64,000 nt of DNA from Pampus argenteus. Taxonomy: Eukaryota > Chordata > Actinopteri > Scombriformes > Stromateidae. A program made the translations under genes and the position numbers. This document shows, in pieces, positions 37,832 to 50,614 of this stretch; position 1 is the stretch's first letter, and each line of letters starts with the position of its first letter. The stretch covers positions 22,473,501 through 22,537,500 of the forward strand of contig CM072863.1 in assembly GCA_036937835.1 (NCBI GenBank). Direction: 5' to 3'. The notes under the pieces are model-generated. The model was not told the origin of the DNA and searched no databases. It was given only the letters and a program-made list of their open reading frames with translations.

Positions 37832-38699
37832 TCTAAAACTATAAACCAGCAGAGAAATGGTAGTTACCAACAAAAACCACCATGTTCTAAAGAACAGACA
37901 TCACAAACACTAATAGAACGCAATATTTGCATTGTGGAACATAAAACAGCAAACTTAAACTACTCAGACCAGCACAAGGCCTTTTAGCTTAGGTTGTACA
38001 TATTTTAGAGATATGAAGCATTTCAAGAAATACCATCACAATAAGCAAAAATACCAATGTAGGCGCTGGCAGACTCTATCTATTGCAGAGTTCAAAGGCT
38101 TAATCAGCATTACGTGAATTCGTTTGTCAAGAGATTGAATGTAACAGACGTTCTTTTACATGTAAAAGTCTCACACTGCAACTTTCAAATAGAATGTACA
38201 CTACTTGGCTAGAAACCCCATAATGCAATGCTTTGCCCCGGAGATGACAGATGTGAAAATTACAGCTATGCAACAATGTCCGTGGTGGAACAAAATGATG
38301 ATGATGATGATTCATAAGTGTGACAAAATTCAATTACATTATACACTCTCTCTTCAGAGTACCATCTGGAGTTCTTATTTTGAAATTCAAATATTAAGAT
38401 CTAAAAGAATTCACATTACAAGACTCACAGCTTATTGTTGAAGTGATACCTGCAGCAGGCTGTGAGACGACCTCACTATAGAATGTGCTCTCCAGTGTCC
38501 AATTACACCCCGAAGAAACAAACACCACTAATTTATTTTTGAAAAGCAGCAGAGTCTGGTTTTGCTGCTTAATAATAATGATGATAATAATCTCCAAGTC
38601 ACGTTGTGTCATTTTCAGAAGAATAGTTAGTAACCATGGCAACATGTGAACAGCCAGACATAATCTTCCAGCTCAACTTTAAAGAATGATATCATCGTT

Positions 38700-38935
38700 T
38701 TATGCTTTTATGCCCCAGCTGTTTGTCATAATTACTAGAACTGGACATCTACAAACACCGCACATCAGCTCCACCATGAAGCCTGCCGATGGCACCATCA
38801 TGTTGTGGGGATGTTTCTCTGCTGCAGGCTCTGGCTACACAGAAATGCCTTCAAAACAATGTTGAAGTGCTGGAGGGGCCACGTCCAGAGCTTAATCCAA
38901 TCAAGAAATTCAAGTAGTGAAATGATAGAAAAAGT
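38700..38935 (+). pseudogene. Decayed Tc1/mariner transposase fragment
   Basis: 38773-38820 reads STMKPADGTIMLWGCFS and then AAGSG, the Tc1 block normally written as MKHGGGSIMLWGCFSAAG. From 38861, in another frame, VEVLEGPRPELNPI matches the Tc1 block VLEWPSQSPDLNPI. The part between, which holds the middle of the catalytic domain in intact elements, is mostly missing and the frame is broken. The fragment is inactive and lies in setd5 intron 1. Confidence 0.85.
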
Positions 38936-38969
38936 CCAAGGCAGGTGAATACTTGTATTTACTGCACAC

Positions 38970-39042
38970 GTACACACACACACATACACACACACACACA
39001 CACACATACACACACACGTACACACACACACGTACACACACA
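38970..39042. repeat. CA repeat with interruptions
   Basis: About 73 bp of CACA broken by GT and AT units. Confidence 0.9.
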
Positions 39043-40073
39043 GTTTGATTACACTCACTCGAGTAATTTAGCTAAACCTCCACACACTGTTGTGAAGTTG
39101 AAATAACAGAAGCAATGGGAAAATGCAAGAGTACACTCACTGCAAGCTCACAGAGCACTTCTGTCCCCGCTGGGAACTTCAAAGTAAGCAAAGACGACCA
39201 TCAATGGGAAAACTGCCTCAGGCGGCTCGTCGTTCAGTGACGTCCATCACTGCTGGGTATCTGGCCGTAAGACAGGTGCTCACCTTACAGTAACATCACC
39301 ACAAGCTGACAGATACACATCTCAAACGGTGGTTAAAATGCCACAAACTATCCGTGTTTTGGAAGCATTTCCACTTAACAGCAAGACTGGAAGAGTAAGT
39401 AACTCTAAACAATTCATTTCCTTCATGCTAATGACTGTAATGCATTCCTCACTTTATTAATGAGTAGAGCTTATTGGGATCTACTTATTTAAGGTTATAT
39501 GACCTAGTATATTACACAGAAAAAACACATTGTGCACCAAACAGACATAGGATAGATATTATATATCCAGGCAGCCATTGCAAATCTGACCAATGCATTA
39601 AAAGGTTGGCTGTTGGCCAGTATGATTGGTTGGCGGGAGGGTGCCAATCATTGCCTATGCAACGGCCAAGTCGTTTGCCTTTTCCACATATGGCTTCAAG
39701 GGAACCACAAGGAGGGTCATACATCCATACACAGTTTGAACAGCATGTCCATACTTGCACTGTCCACCTGTGTCTCACCAAAGCTCCACCGCACATCCAG
39801 CCGAGCGAGATTACACCAGCCCCCTCAGTCTGCCCCCGCACACATGCTTGCTGTACAAGGCAGGATATGAATATATCTGCTGTTCTCCAGCACTGCACAG
39901 GTCGTGCTGCACTCTGAGCGCCAGCAGGAGGAAATTGAAGATGAAGAATAGGCAAATCAATAGGGCCTGGCTTTAAGACAAATGCGATATGTGGCCATGG
40001 AGAAACCATGCCTCATTGTAGATCTTATTTCACACTCACCCAAACACATTTGCGATATCACAAAGAAGTAAAC

Positions 40074-40077
40074 ACAC

Positions 40078-40118
<41 letters not shown>
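40074..40118. repeat. CA microsatellite
   Basis: About 45 bp of CA with one CG. Confidence 0.95.
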
Positions 40119-40120
<2 letters not shown>

Positions 40121-43100
40121 GCCAGGAATCGTATCATTGATTTCATACCGAGAAACGGACAAACACATATACATTAACCTTTGGCTGCTCAATACAAGCC
40201 TGTGTCACACATGTAAAACATACAGCAAGTCAGTAGTGCATTTAATCCAGGTATTTATAAATCTATATTGATAATGTGTACATTCTAATATGGTTCACAA
40301 TGGCCTCCATTGTCATGGTGACCGTTTGAGCACAACCAAGGAGAGAAGAAAAAAAAAAAACACACACACACACACAAAGATGTGTGAGCACCCACACAGC
40401 AATAACAGTGCCATTACAACAGCACCTCAATCACTATCTTATCAAAATGGTGATTGTCTTTCTTAAACTCTCTGAATCAGGCTAAATAAAACTGTTAAGG
40501 GACACAGCATTCAGCTGCTTGTGACAAACCATTTTTTTCACTACAGCAGCACAATCATAGGCTTCAACCATAATTACAAAGCACAAGAGCTGCCTGAAAC
40601 AGATATGGCTGCTGCACAGCCAGCTGAAAACACTCCTGGAGCAAATTGTGATCAGACTGAGGTGCTGGCCAACTGTTCAGGCAACTGCATACAAATAAAC
40701 AACAAAGCTTAGTCTGCACCTGGAGATGTGTGGGTAAAGGACTGGCATATGGAGAAATGATGCAAACATCTGGCACCAGTAAGAAATGTATACTATATTT
40801 CAAAATGGCCCGTGGCTGCGTTCTACCGTCATTGGATATGCTTCAACTCTAGCAGCGATGTGGCTGTTGTCATGCTGAGCGGTCGAGCGGCCTGGGAGCG
40901 CACTGTGGCCCGCCATTAACACAACAATGTCCAGCTGCCTGAATGGACCGGGACCAGACCAGGGATGAGAGGCACACAATGGAGAACAAAGGCCAAGTGG
41001 GTGCTATAAGCGGGGTGGGGGGAGAGAATGGTCGACAGCAGGGCCAGCATGACACAAAATCAATCATCTGTTTCAAGGCAAACAAGCCAGCCACTGTCTG
41101 TTTGAGGATCAGTAACCTCGATGTGAAAAAAAAAAAAAAAGAGAGAGAAAGGACTAAGCAAAACACTGATGCCCGATTGGGCTCGACTACCTCTTTCTGA
41201 TCTGCTTCTGTTTCATTTTTCCTTCTGAATTCAAACTAAAAGCGGGCTGCTTCTATGGAATGAATTAACTCATCAATACCCAACCGATAGAAACCTTTGA
41301 AGGAAATTAATCATTTCTACATATTTTACAACATATGTACTGAGCTTTAGAGGGAGGGACACTCATTCCTCACAATGGCAGTACTCCCCGGAAGCCATGT
41401 CTACTCCCAAACATGGGGAAGGATGTTTTTTCCAAGTAGTAGTCTGGCAGAGGCATGTGGCCCAAAAAAAAAAAGCTATTTCGTTAGATAAGCTCATGCT
41501 CTGGCATAACATAAACCAGAGACACACTCTGTCTCCCACCACATGATTTCACTGCATGACAAACACATTTACATGACATTTCCATTTCCTCTTTTGGCTG
41601 GCGGACTTATCCAGAGCGTCATGAGGGCTTGCCCTGGCTCCACCTCGCAACAACACTTGCATCACGACACATATGCGAGACTTGCCAATGCTAGATTACA
41701 AGGTGTCACTCAAAGGAAAGAACGCTGAGGCTTGGCAGCCATTTTGGATTGCTGTAGGGCTTCAACTGTCCCACTCTGTTCAGAGTTTGTGAAATTAATA
41801 CAATATACCGTAAATGTCTTGAGGAAAGACATCAAAATTCTGGGAAGTGTGTGTGTGTGTGTGTGGGGGGGGGTTTCATTTGAATAAAACAACTGCCACG
41901 CTTCCACCAGGAACAAATCGAAGTTCAAAGGGTTTAGTGGCAGTGCTCTATTTTAAGTCCAAACCTGTTTTAAAATGAATCAGTGGCCATGGGTAAAGCC
42001 TGTTTACAAAAACTCCCACCTCACTCTTCCCAACAGGAACCATTTGCTCAAGGTGACAGAGCAAGGCGTTTGTGAACAGGAAAAACCTGGCACCAGCCAT
42101 TCCCTTTTTGTTTTTAGCACTGCTGCTGTGCATTACAAAACAGGGCAGCTGCAAGCAGGTTGGTGTCGAGTGGACTGACTTTGGTGCGAAAGCTCTCCTG
42201 GTTGTTTTTCTTCTGCGCTGCCTTCTTATTTGCTCTCTCTCCTGGCTGACAACACCCTCTGAGCAAACACATTGGAAATGCGCTTGTACATTCTACAATC
42301 TTGGTTTCGCCGTGCACAAAAGCATTTGGGCATTTTAATCAACCATTATTTGGTCTCCTTTATTGTCCTGCTTAGTTGCATAACAGAAAAAGAGCGACGG
42401 GACAAGGGGGAAAGGGTGGGAAAGGAAAGAGAGAGGAGGGTTAATGTGGTGAAGCCTAAAATGGCTGCCTGCGGTTCAAAAGGTGGCGAGACAGAAACTG
42501 AACATTGGTGGGGCTTACGCTCAGCCAACTATCACAGGGGAGTGAGACAGGCATCGTGACAGTGAGAGAAAGAAAAGGAAATGAAGGACAAAATGTAAGG
42601 GTGCAATAAAACAAGAAGAGGAGAGCGAGAGCGCAGAGAGAGAGAGAGATGATTACGTAGATTGCCTGCCTGCCTCACCCCCCTTTCAGCCTTGTTTTTT
42701 TTCCCCCAGCCACCTCCTCCTCCTCCTCCTCCTCCATTATTCTCCCAAGAAGCATTGCTTCTCGGCACAAAACAGAATTAACCAGCACAGCCCTCTGCAA
42801 CACTGCTCCCCCAGCGCCGAGGAAACACTCTGCCCCATTGGAGCAGCTCCAGAGCTCCTGCACCAATAGGAATGCACCGATGAGGCAGGCGTCAGAGCGA
42901 CTTGTTTTTAACCCAGTTGTGCAAGACGGCAAGCCACAGAACACACAGCAGCTGCAGAGGAGAAGCGACAGAGAGAGGAAAGTAGACGGACTGGTGCTAT
43001 ATCTGTACCCAAAATTAAAGGGAAAGCCAGAAGGTACCTAAAGACAGGCTCGCTTACAATAAAGGAAACAGCTGACATAATATAGTAATATATTAAAAAA

Positions 43101-43629
43101 TAAAATCAACAGTTACTTTTTGTATGCTCAGAAATAAAGAGCTATGTACCGGTGTGAGTATCATCTTTATATTTGTCTTTATCTCAGGAATGGACTTGTC
43201 TTCAAGAAACAAGAGAATAGTCAGTACCATGTGCTAAACACTAACAGCGCAGTCAAACTACAAGTCAGAGACAAAATGCACACGTCTGCTTCTCACATAC
43301 ATGAATGTAATCTTTCTGTTTCCATACAGGTGGAGATCCACAACATTGGGTTAGCTGACTTGGTCACATAGACACAACACGCCTGAAAGCTGATTAACAT
43401 ATCAATAGCTACACCTGCCCTCCGTGTAATGATACAGAGTGTCATCAGCATGCAAATGAAAAGCTAGAAAAGACAGGGTTTTTTCCCCTCCTATTCCTAT
43501 TCCTCACAGCAACACCCCCTGCTCCTTCTCCGGCTCGCTCTTCTCCAACCGTCTGCACCGAGACAGAATCCTGTCTTCTTCTTTTGGAAACAGGCCAACA
43601 TCCTGCTTCACTCCCGCTTGTACAAGCGT

Positions 43630-43761
<132 letters not shown>

Positions 43762-46700
43762 TTAAATTCAGACTCGTCCAGAACACAGTGCCTGCTCACC
43801 CATTACAACGAGGGGCTTCAGTGATTTCAAGGGCATGTCACCCAACAGATACATTTCTTGGTTTGTAACCACTCTGAATGGGAATGGGAGACACACTACA
43901 TTTCCTTAGCAAACAGAAAACTGGGCCAGGCTAACCTTGCATGTCTGCACATTCCTTAGATCTCTACGTTTCAGAGGCCCATATTGGGAAAAAAAAGGTC
44001 CACATCCTGCAGACAGATCCACACACACACACACACGTACAGTGCTGCTCTCTATGTTAGTCCTCAATCAGCAACTGTTGTAACTCAACACCCCTAGTAC
44101 AGTACATGTATCTCACTGTAAAACATAACCTGAAGTAGCTTGAGAGGCCTGGAAAAGCAACATGGCAGAAGAACAGCAACAAGCAGCCAGGCTGTACATT
44201 CTTAGCTTTCCCAGGGTGGCAGGTTGACTTAAGAAACCACAGTATTATGTGTCCCTAATTCTCCTTGCATTTCTTACTCTGTTGTGTGCACGTCTTTGTC
44301 TCTGTTAGTGAGAACAGTGTTTGTTCAAGATAACAAGGAGGGTCAGGTCAGGGGGAGTGCTGGAGGGGCTCATGTTTCCAATGGTTGAGTGGCCAGGTTT
44401 GCATGTTGCAGCCCACACGGTCTATTAAAAGATGTGAAACGTATTCAGAGAATGTCCGCCGCAACCAATGAAAACAAGGCTCAGCACACTGCAATCTGGC
44501 TTCCAACAGGCATCAAGATCAATCCAAACACTTGGCGCTGGTTGAGCACCCCCCCCCCCCCCAGCAGGGCACGGGTGTAATCTTTGTACTCATGGAGCAA
44601 GGTCGACAACTGCTCAGGAAAAGGGCCCCGCACACCGTTCCCAATCTCAAAGTGTGTGTGTGTGGGGGGAATTTTCTCACTGAACTCGGTAGAAATACAC
44701 TCTATCAGTGAGCACAGTACTTAAAGTGGAAATACAGAGCAGCCAAGAAACATATGGATCATAAGGATTCTCGCCAGCACCAGATTTCTCTCCTGATAAT
44801 ATTAAATCAGTCAATCTAATCGTTTGATTAAAGGATTTATGACTGAATGCGGCTCAGGTTTGACCAGCTGAATTACGACACGTCAGACACAAATGTCACT
44901 GTAGGAAGAGTGGCACATCCGGTGTGACACATCACATGAAATGACCTAACCATGTCTGATAAAGCTATAAGATCTCCCGTCTCTGCGCCGGCTGCGTCCA
45001 CTGCTCTGGATTCCGGCAGCCGCACAATGCAAGGCTACGTGGTGCAGCCGAGCAGAGCACAGCCACTCAGGCGACGGTAGGGCAGCCATTTGTGCTCGGA
45101 AAACACGAAAGGTCCCAAATCTAAAAACCACACAAAAACCCCACAAAAAGGGATAATGCGCTATTTAAACACCCATACATTCCCCAGTATCACCTGTCAA
45201 CTGTGTTTGTCGCTTGCACAGTTCTCATGGATCGTTTTATTATGAAATGACAAAGCATATCTTTATACTGTGACCGGATTATGATCCCTGTTATCAGCCT
45301 AATAGAGTGAAGGTGAAAAATCAAGAAATGCTAATAATTATCAAACCAAGAAACAGAACAACTACAAGGTCTCCAACTTGGTTGAAACTTGTGAATGCTA
45401 CATTCCGGCTGTGCTATGCTACTCGCACTTACTCACACGTTGAAATAAAAAATGGAGGCTAAAAAAGGAAACAAGAGCTCCCCTCTAAAATACCACCCAT
45501 TTCTCTTATAACCGCCACCGAGGCTGGGGGTTGGTAGGTGGGGGGAGGTGAAGAACAGCAAGTCACTACCCAACAGATCTGATTTTCTGATTGCTGGATC
45601 CCACACGCAGGGAAAAAAAGATATCAAGCACAAATAGAGAAGACACAGCCGAGCTTCCAGCTCGATTCACACGCCTGAGAGAAGTTAGGACTGTTGCCAA
45701 AGACAAATGCACTAACATGATGTAGGCAAACATCACCATGATGCAGGCACCACATTTAAAAAAAATAAGATACCCTACAATAATGAGTTTAATTGATAAA
45801 TACGCATTCGTGTGTATACATTGTCTAAGGTTTAAAGTGGCTGTGTTGTTAAGTACTAGTTCAAAACAAGGACACAATCAACTGGAAAACATCCAAAAAG
45901 TTAGCTTAAAAGGCTAGTATAGCATTTGTTGCCTATGGCTCGCCTGCTAACATAAACCAACACAGCAGCTAGTTGCTTAGCTAACATGAGTCACAATAAT
46001 GATTAAATTACAAGCAGTATCAAGGTTAACTTTTAAAAAATTCGACAGTTTCTTGGTCCCAGAACAACAATTAACACATTGCTGTCATAATAATATAGCA
46101 AAATATTTTTGGTTCTAACAAAACAAGTTTGCATGTAACCTTACGCGGTCTGATTCTGAACTCACTGCCCCAGCAGATATGATGCTCTCGATGGAACCAT
46201 GTAAATGCAACAAACACGAATCAAGTCCCTATAATGTATTGCTAATACTGTTAAAGAGTACGTAACATTAGGTCACATTAGCCTCTGCGGCAACACATTA
46301 TGGACAGTGTTCAACAAATCAAGACTATTTATTTTTTTATTTTGCTGCTTGGTAGTGGGCTTGAGATTTTAATTAACGTTGTAACCACAGGCAAGTGTGG
46401 TTTATCAATGATATGAAAACAGTAAAAACTAAGCTAAAGGCACCACCAATGGACTCAACGTTACACAAGTAAAACTCCTAAAAACTTGCAGGATGGTGTT
46501 GAGAGCTATGTGGACACGAGTTGCTTGAAACAATGTGATATTACTGGCTATTATACAACTTGTAATGTATTGGATTACCAGACATACAAGCTAGCTATCA
46601 AAAACAACACGAGGAGCTGATAAAAAAAAGGAAAAAAAAACATGGAAGATCAGTCCAGACACTGCCAAGAGCAGCCCTGCAAGGCAGACCATCAATATGG

Positions 46701-46933
46701 GAAGGTTTTTGGCCAGCCAAACAAGCCACTTGAAAGTGGAAAGATAACGTTAGTGGAGGCAACCCAACTTGTTCTAATAAACTTAAGTGGACGTTTAGTT
46801 AGCTAGCTAAGTTGGTTAGCTTCATAGGTATGTTGGGATGATTGAAAACATGGTTAGTGTCTGTTGTATTTATGTTACTGTCTCCATTTATAAACCCTAA
46901 TATTAACAACCAACATAGGTTTGAAGTACTTAC

Positions 46934-47213
46934 CTAAAGAGGCATTCCAAACTTGTACAAACGAGGCAAATACATGTACAGAAGGAAGTCCTTAGAGTAT
47001 CCCAACATCAAATCCAACCAGACCAGTAGGCCTGACGTCGGCCTCGGAGTCTCCTGTATCCTTTGCCCTTAAAAGTAGCTCCCTCTCCAGGGGTAGGAAA
47101 CAAACTTCTCAGTGTCTCCCACACATAGGAGGAAAGTTAAACTCCCTGTCCTGTTCAGGTGCAGTGCATCCATTGAGTGTCTACGATAGATCCCCGGTGG
47201 ATAAATCCATTTA
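46934..47213 (-). other. setd5: Non-coding first exon of setd5
   Basis: The minus-strand donor CTTTAG followed by GTAAGTACTT at 46933 is close to the ideal consensus, and no coding exon lies upstream. The 5' end is inferred from a TATA-like box about 30 bases away and may be wrong. A TGACGTCG element lies inside at 47033. Confidence 0.5.
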
Positions 47214-47460
47214 TTTGAGTGTATTGAATATTTACAGTCGCTATTTATAATGGGGTATATGCTGCTGTATGTGATACGGGGCTCTGACTCTGTCTCGGAT
47301 CCTTACAGTCGCAGGAGCGCCCATCCCCCTCCTCGCCGGCACCGTCCGCGGGTCCCAGCGAAACTGACACACAACCAAGCCACGGGGTTTCCCTGGCGAC
47401 CGTGCAGGGGCTCGCTCCGTGCGCAGCGATATCCCGCCTCTCGTCAATGATTGGATATCA
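47214..47460 (-). promoter_or_regulatory. setd5: Probable setd5 promoter, CpG-rich
   Basis: The region is rich in CpG. On the minus strand it shows a CCAAT box (plus-strand ATTGG at 47450-47454), a GC box (GGCGGG, plus strand CCCGCC near 47433) and a TATAAATA at 47242-47249. This order fits minus-strand transcription into the first exon. The element positions are read by eye. Confidence 0.5.
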
Positions 47461-50400
47461 TCGTGTCAGTCAAGCTTACACGCAGACATACATGTAAGTG
47501 ATTGGCGGTGAATTAAAGCGTCGATTATTTTTTTGTTTTTTTCCCCGTCAACTACGCAAAACGGGGCGGGCACTGCTTTGAGGAGGGGTGCGAAAAATTC
47601 AGTTCCTTCATGATATGTGTGTGTACGAGAAGGAGAGTTATATAGAGAGTGGCTGGAGTCGGGAGACAATTTGACACCCTACAGAGGATCTGTACCTTCA
47701 AAAACTTTGGGGAATTCTTGTTATTAAATTCAAATGCCGTGGATTTAATTTGAATTCGTTAGTGGGATTATTGTTTTTTGTTATCTGAAGGGTACATTCA
47801 TCTATCCACTGTGGAAGGAGCTTTCATACCAATACATAGTAGCAGACGTTAGCTACACGGGGTCTCTGGGGCCCAGTTCCAGGGTCAGCCCACTGGGTCA
47901 GCCCCACCTACCGGTATGTCAGATGAGCGGAGGGTGAGGTGTCGCTCCGGTAGCATCTGGTAAAGGGGTTGGACAGAGAAATTGACCAGTACTCCTGGGT
48001 TGCATCTACTTATTTACTGGTCCCTCCTACTTAAGTTCCCGCTGCCGAAATCAGTCTCTTCCCACACTTTGCACAGCACACAACGAAAACATGCCTATCA
48101 TCAGCGGCTCTATAGAGCAACATAATCGTGGGAGTTGTACCAGAGGAAGGTTTAGGACGAAAAAAAAAGAGAAAGATTGAGTATAACTTGTACTGTGATG
48201 TTAACGTTTGTACACTGCCCTAACCTGCAACACACACTGGATTTACAATCAACACGTAAAACGGAGACGTTATTTTCAATAGATACAAGTAAATAAATCC
48301 AATATTTGACGGTTGGACTGCGATATTTCTAAACAAATAGTGAGAATGACGCGATTGGTTTCATGTCATGTCATGAGACTTTGAGGCGACTTTGGATTGG
48401 CTGTGCTGATAAATGCCAACGTCATTTGTTGCAGAGGTCTGACGAGCGACGAGATTAGACAGCAGAATAATACAATTATTATTATTAATAATTTCATTGC
48501 GGCTGAGTGGCTTTCAGAATAAAACTGATTATGACTCCGACTCCCATAAAGCGGAATCAGGAGATATTATGATACTTATCAACGTACCGGATACTTTTGA
48601 TGAAATGACACCGAACAAAAGCAGTGATATGAATGTAGACACTAAGCTTCCTATTGTCACTTATTAACCATTAGTGGCACAACTGCAGGCCACACTCCGT
48701 ATAAAATTATCACTCAATGTGCTGACAAGCTAGCACAACTGTAGTCATAGAAACTAATGTCTGTATTCACCAACACACGAATACGGTGTCAACAAAATGT
48801 CGGTGAATTATATAAAATAAACTAACACCCACGAGCCCCAGCAGCAGACACACAGGAGGACTGGAGGAGACTTAGCTTCATGTTTGTTTTAATGTGCTGG
48901 TACCTCTCTGGTCGTTGCCCTTAACAAACATTACCACCACACTCATTTCCAAGAGCACGTCATGAGGTTAATAATTGAAGGCGGTTTATACGTTTCCCAG
49001 CCGGACTGCTGTTGTTAAGCGATGGCCATATTTCACAATGCTGCCATTGTTACTGCGGTGAAACAGCAATGTCATAAGGCCCAAAGCGCGCACTGCAACC
49101 CTCCCCCACACTGCTCACTGCTCACTGCCACAGCTCCAGCAAATCTCTTCTATCTGCAGTCTGAGTGCTCTGTGTGCTGGGCTCAGGGTTGGGTAAAAAA
49201 ACAAAACAAAACAATAAAACACACGATTCAGGCGGTTTGTAACTTAATTTGGAGGCATTTTAATTGTCTCCTTAGTCGGAAACGCACACAAATGACCGTG
49301 TAACACAGGAGGTATCAAAGTGTGGACATGTTACTAAAATTGACATGACTTTAGGATTCCCCATGGTCTGTTCAGATAATACACAGTTCATATTTCATGC
49401 GTGACACAGCCATTATGACAGGATGTCTGTCACAAATAAAATCATTGACATTACAAGGGAGTGGCAGCTCATGCCCACAAATATGCGTTAGTGAGAACAT
49501 AGACAAACAACAGATCGCACATAATTCTTTGTGTATTAAGATTATACTTAGTGTTTAAGACTATGCACACAGTCCATAACAAATGTCATATACACAATCC
49601 TCTGTGCCCTCTCGAGTTGTAAACTGATCAAATTCATTATTATAACTATCCACTAACAGGCAGTCAGAGTGCATAAAGTCAGGCCCAGTATCGGCCTTCA
49701 CTAACACGTAACATGTTGGCTCTGCAGAACTTCTCAGCCACCATCAAATTAACCAAATCCATAATTCATAACTAAGAACATGTTTCCTTCTGCATAAAGA
49801 CATAACAATACAACAAAGTCCATTAACTGTGCATACTGTTTAGGGTGGCACACCACAGATTATACAGTATCCCTAACAGGCATATGAATATAAAATATAG
49901 CCATTCATCAATAATAAGTAATGTTATTGAGTCTATAGGATAGGGATCTTTGGGAGAATAGTTGCATACAGACACAAAATCATTTAAACGCCAAAAATGA
50001 GTGTTCACATATCAGTTAATAAGTTACCCTTCACTTGGGAGTAGTGAATTCAAGTGGGAAATACTACCTCTGCTATGGGTATAATTGTAATTAGCATTAG
50101 CATTAGCATTAGTCTACAGTACACCGCCCCTGGAATAAGCAGAATAAACTACAGTATTGGCCAACCACCAAACCTACTTAAATTACCCATATTTGAAAAT
50201 TAATAACAGACTAAATGTGTTTGAAAATGGATTCAAATTCTAATAAGACTCTCTTCTAAGTAAGTGGCCTGTTTTTAAAAAAAAAAAAAAAAAAGAGAGA
50301 AGAGTTCCCCAGAACAAAAAAATACAACTGCTCTGGACTTGTTCCCCCGTCAGGAACCCGTCTCTATCCCCTCCTGCTTGCAACGGCCGACTATGCGGCT

Positions 50401-50614
50401 CAGACAAAGAATGAAAGGGAAACAAATGGCCGAGAGTGTTGGTTTTCTGGTGTTGGGACATGTCTTGTTTTCCCTCTTTCTTTAGGTCTTTTTTTTTTTA
50501 AGGTTGTTACACTCTTGCATGCCAAGACTCTCCCTGCCGCTGGGAAATGCTGCCCCCTGCTGGTTGCACGTTGGCACCGCAGAGCCATGCCTCCCCACTG
50601 TAGGTTTGAGCCCC
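47461..50614. other. Gap between setd5 promoter and the UBA-PTH2 gene
   Basis: No coding exon is supported. CCAAT-type motifs (ATTGG) occur near 48354 and 48395. The part from about 49250 up to 50614 may be 3'UTR of the UBA-PTH2 gene. A short ATTAGC repeat lies near 50093-50113 and a CTCF-like motif at 50551. Confidence 0.5.
50551..50563 (-). promoter_or_regulatory. CTCF-like motif (minus orientation)
   Basis: On the minus strand the motif is CCAGCAGGGGGCA, an exact core match. It lies just after the stop of the UBA-PTH2 gene and points toward the plus-oriented motif at 35302. Confidence 0.55.

Noticed and set aside
39474..40009. Overlapping frames of 147 and 165 codons on opposite strands
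   Set aside because: No family resemblance, no splice support and heavy overlap on both strands. Likely chance in setd5 intron 1.
47241..47450. Short frames on both strands at the setd5 promoter
   Set aside because: They arise from CpG-rich sequence. No splice or homology support was seen.
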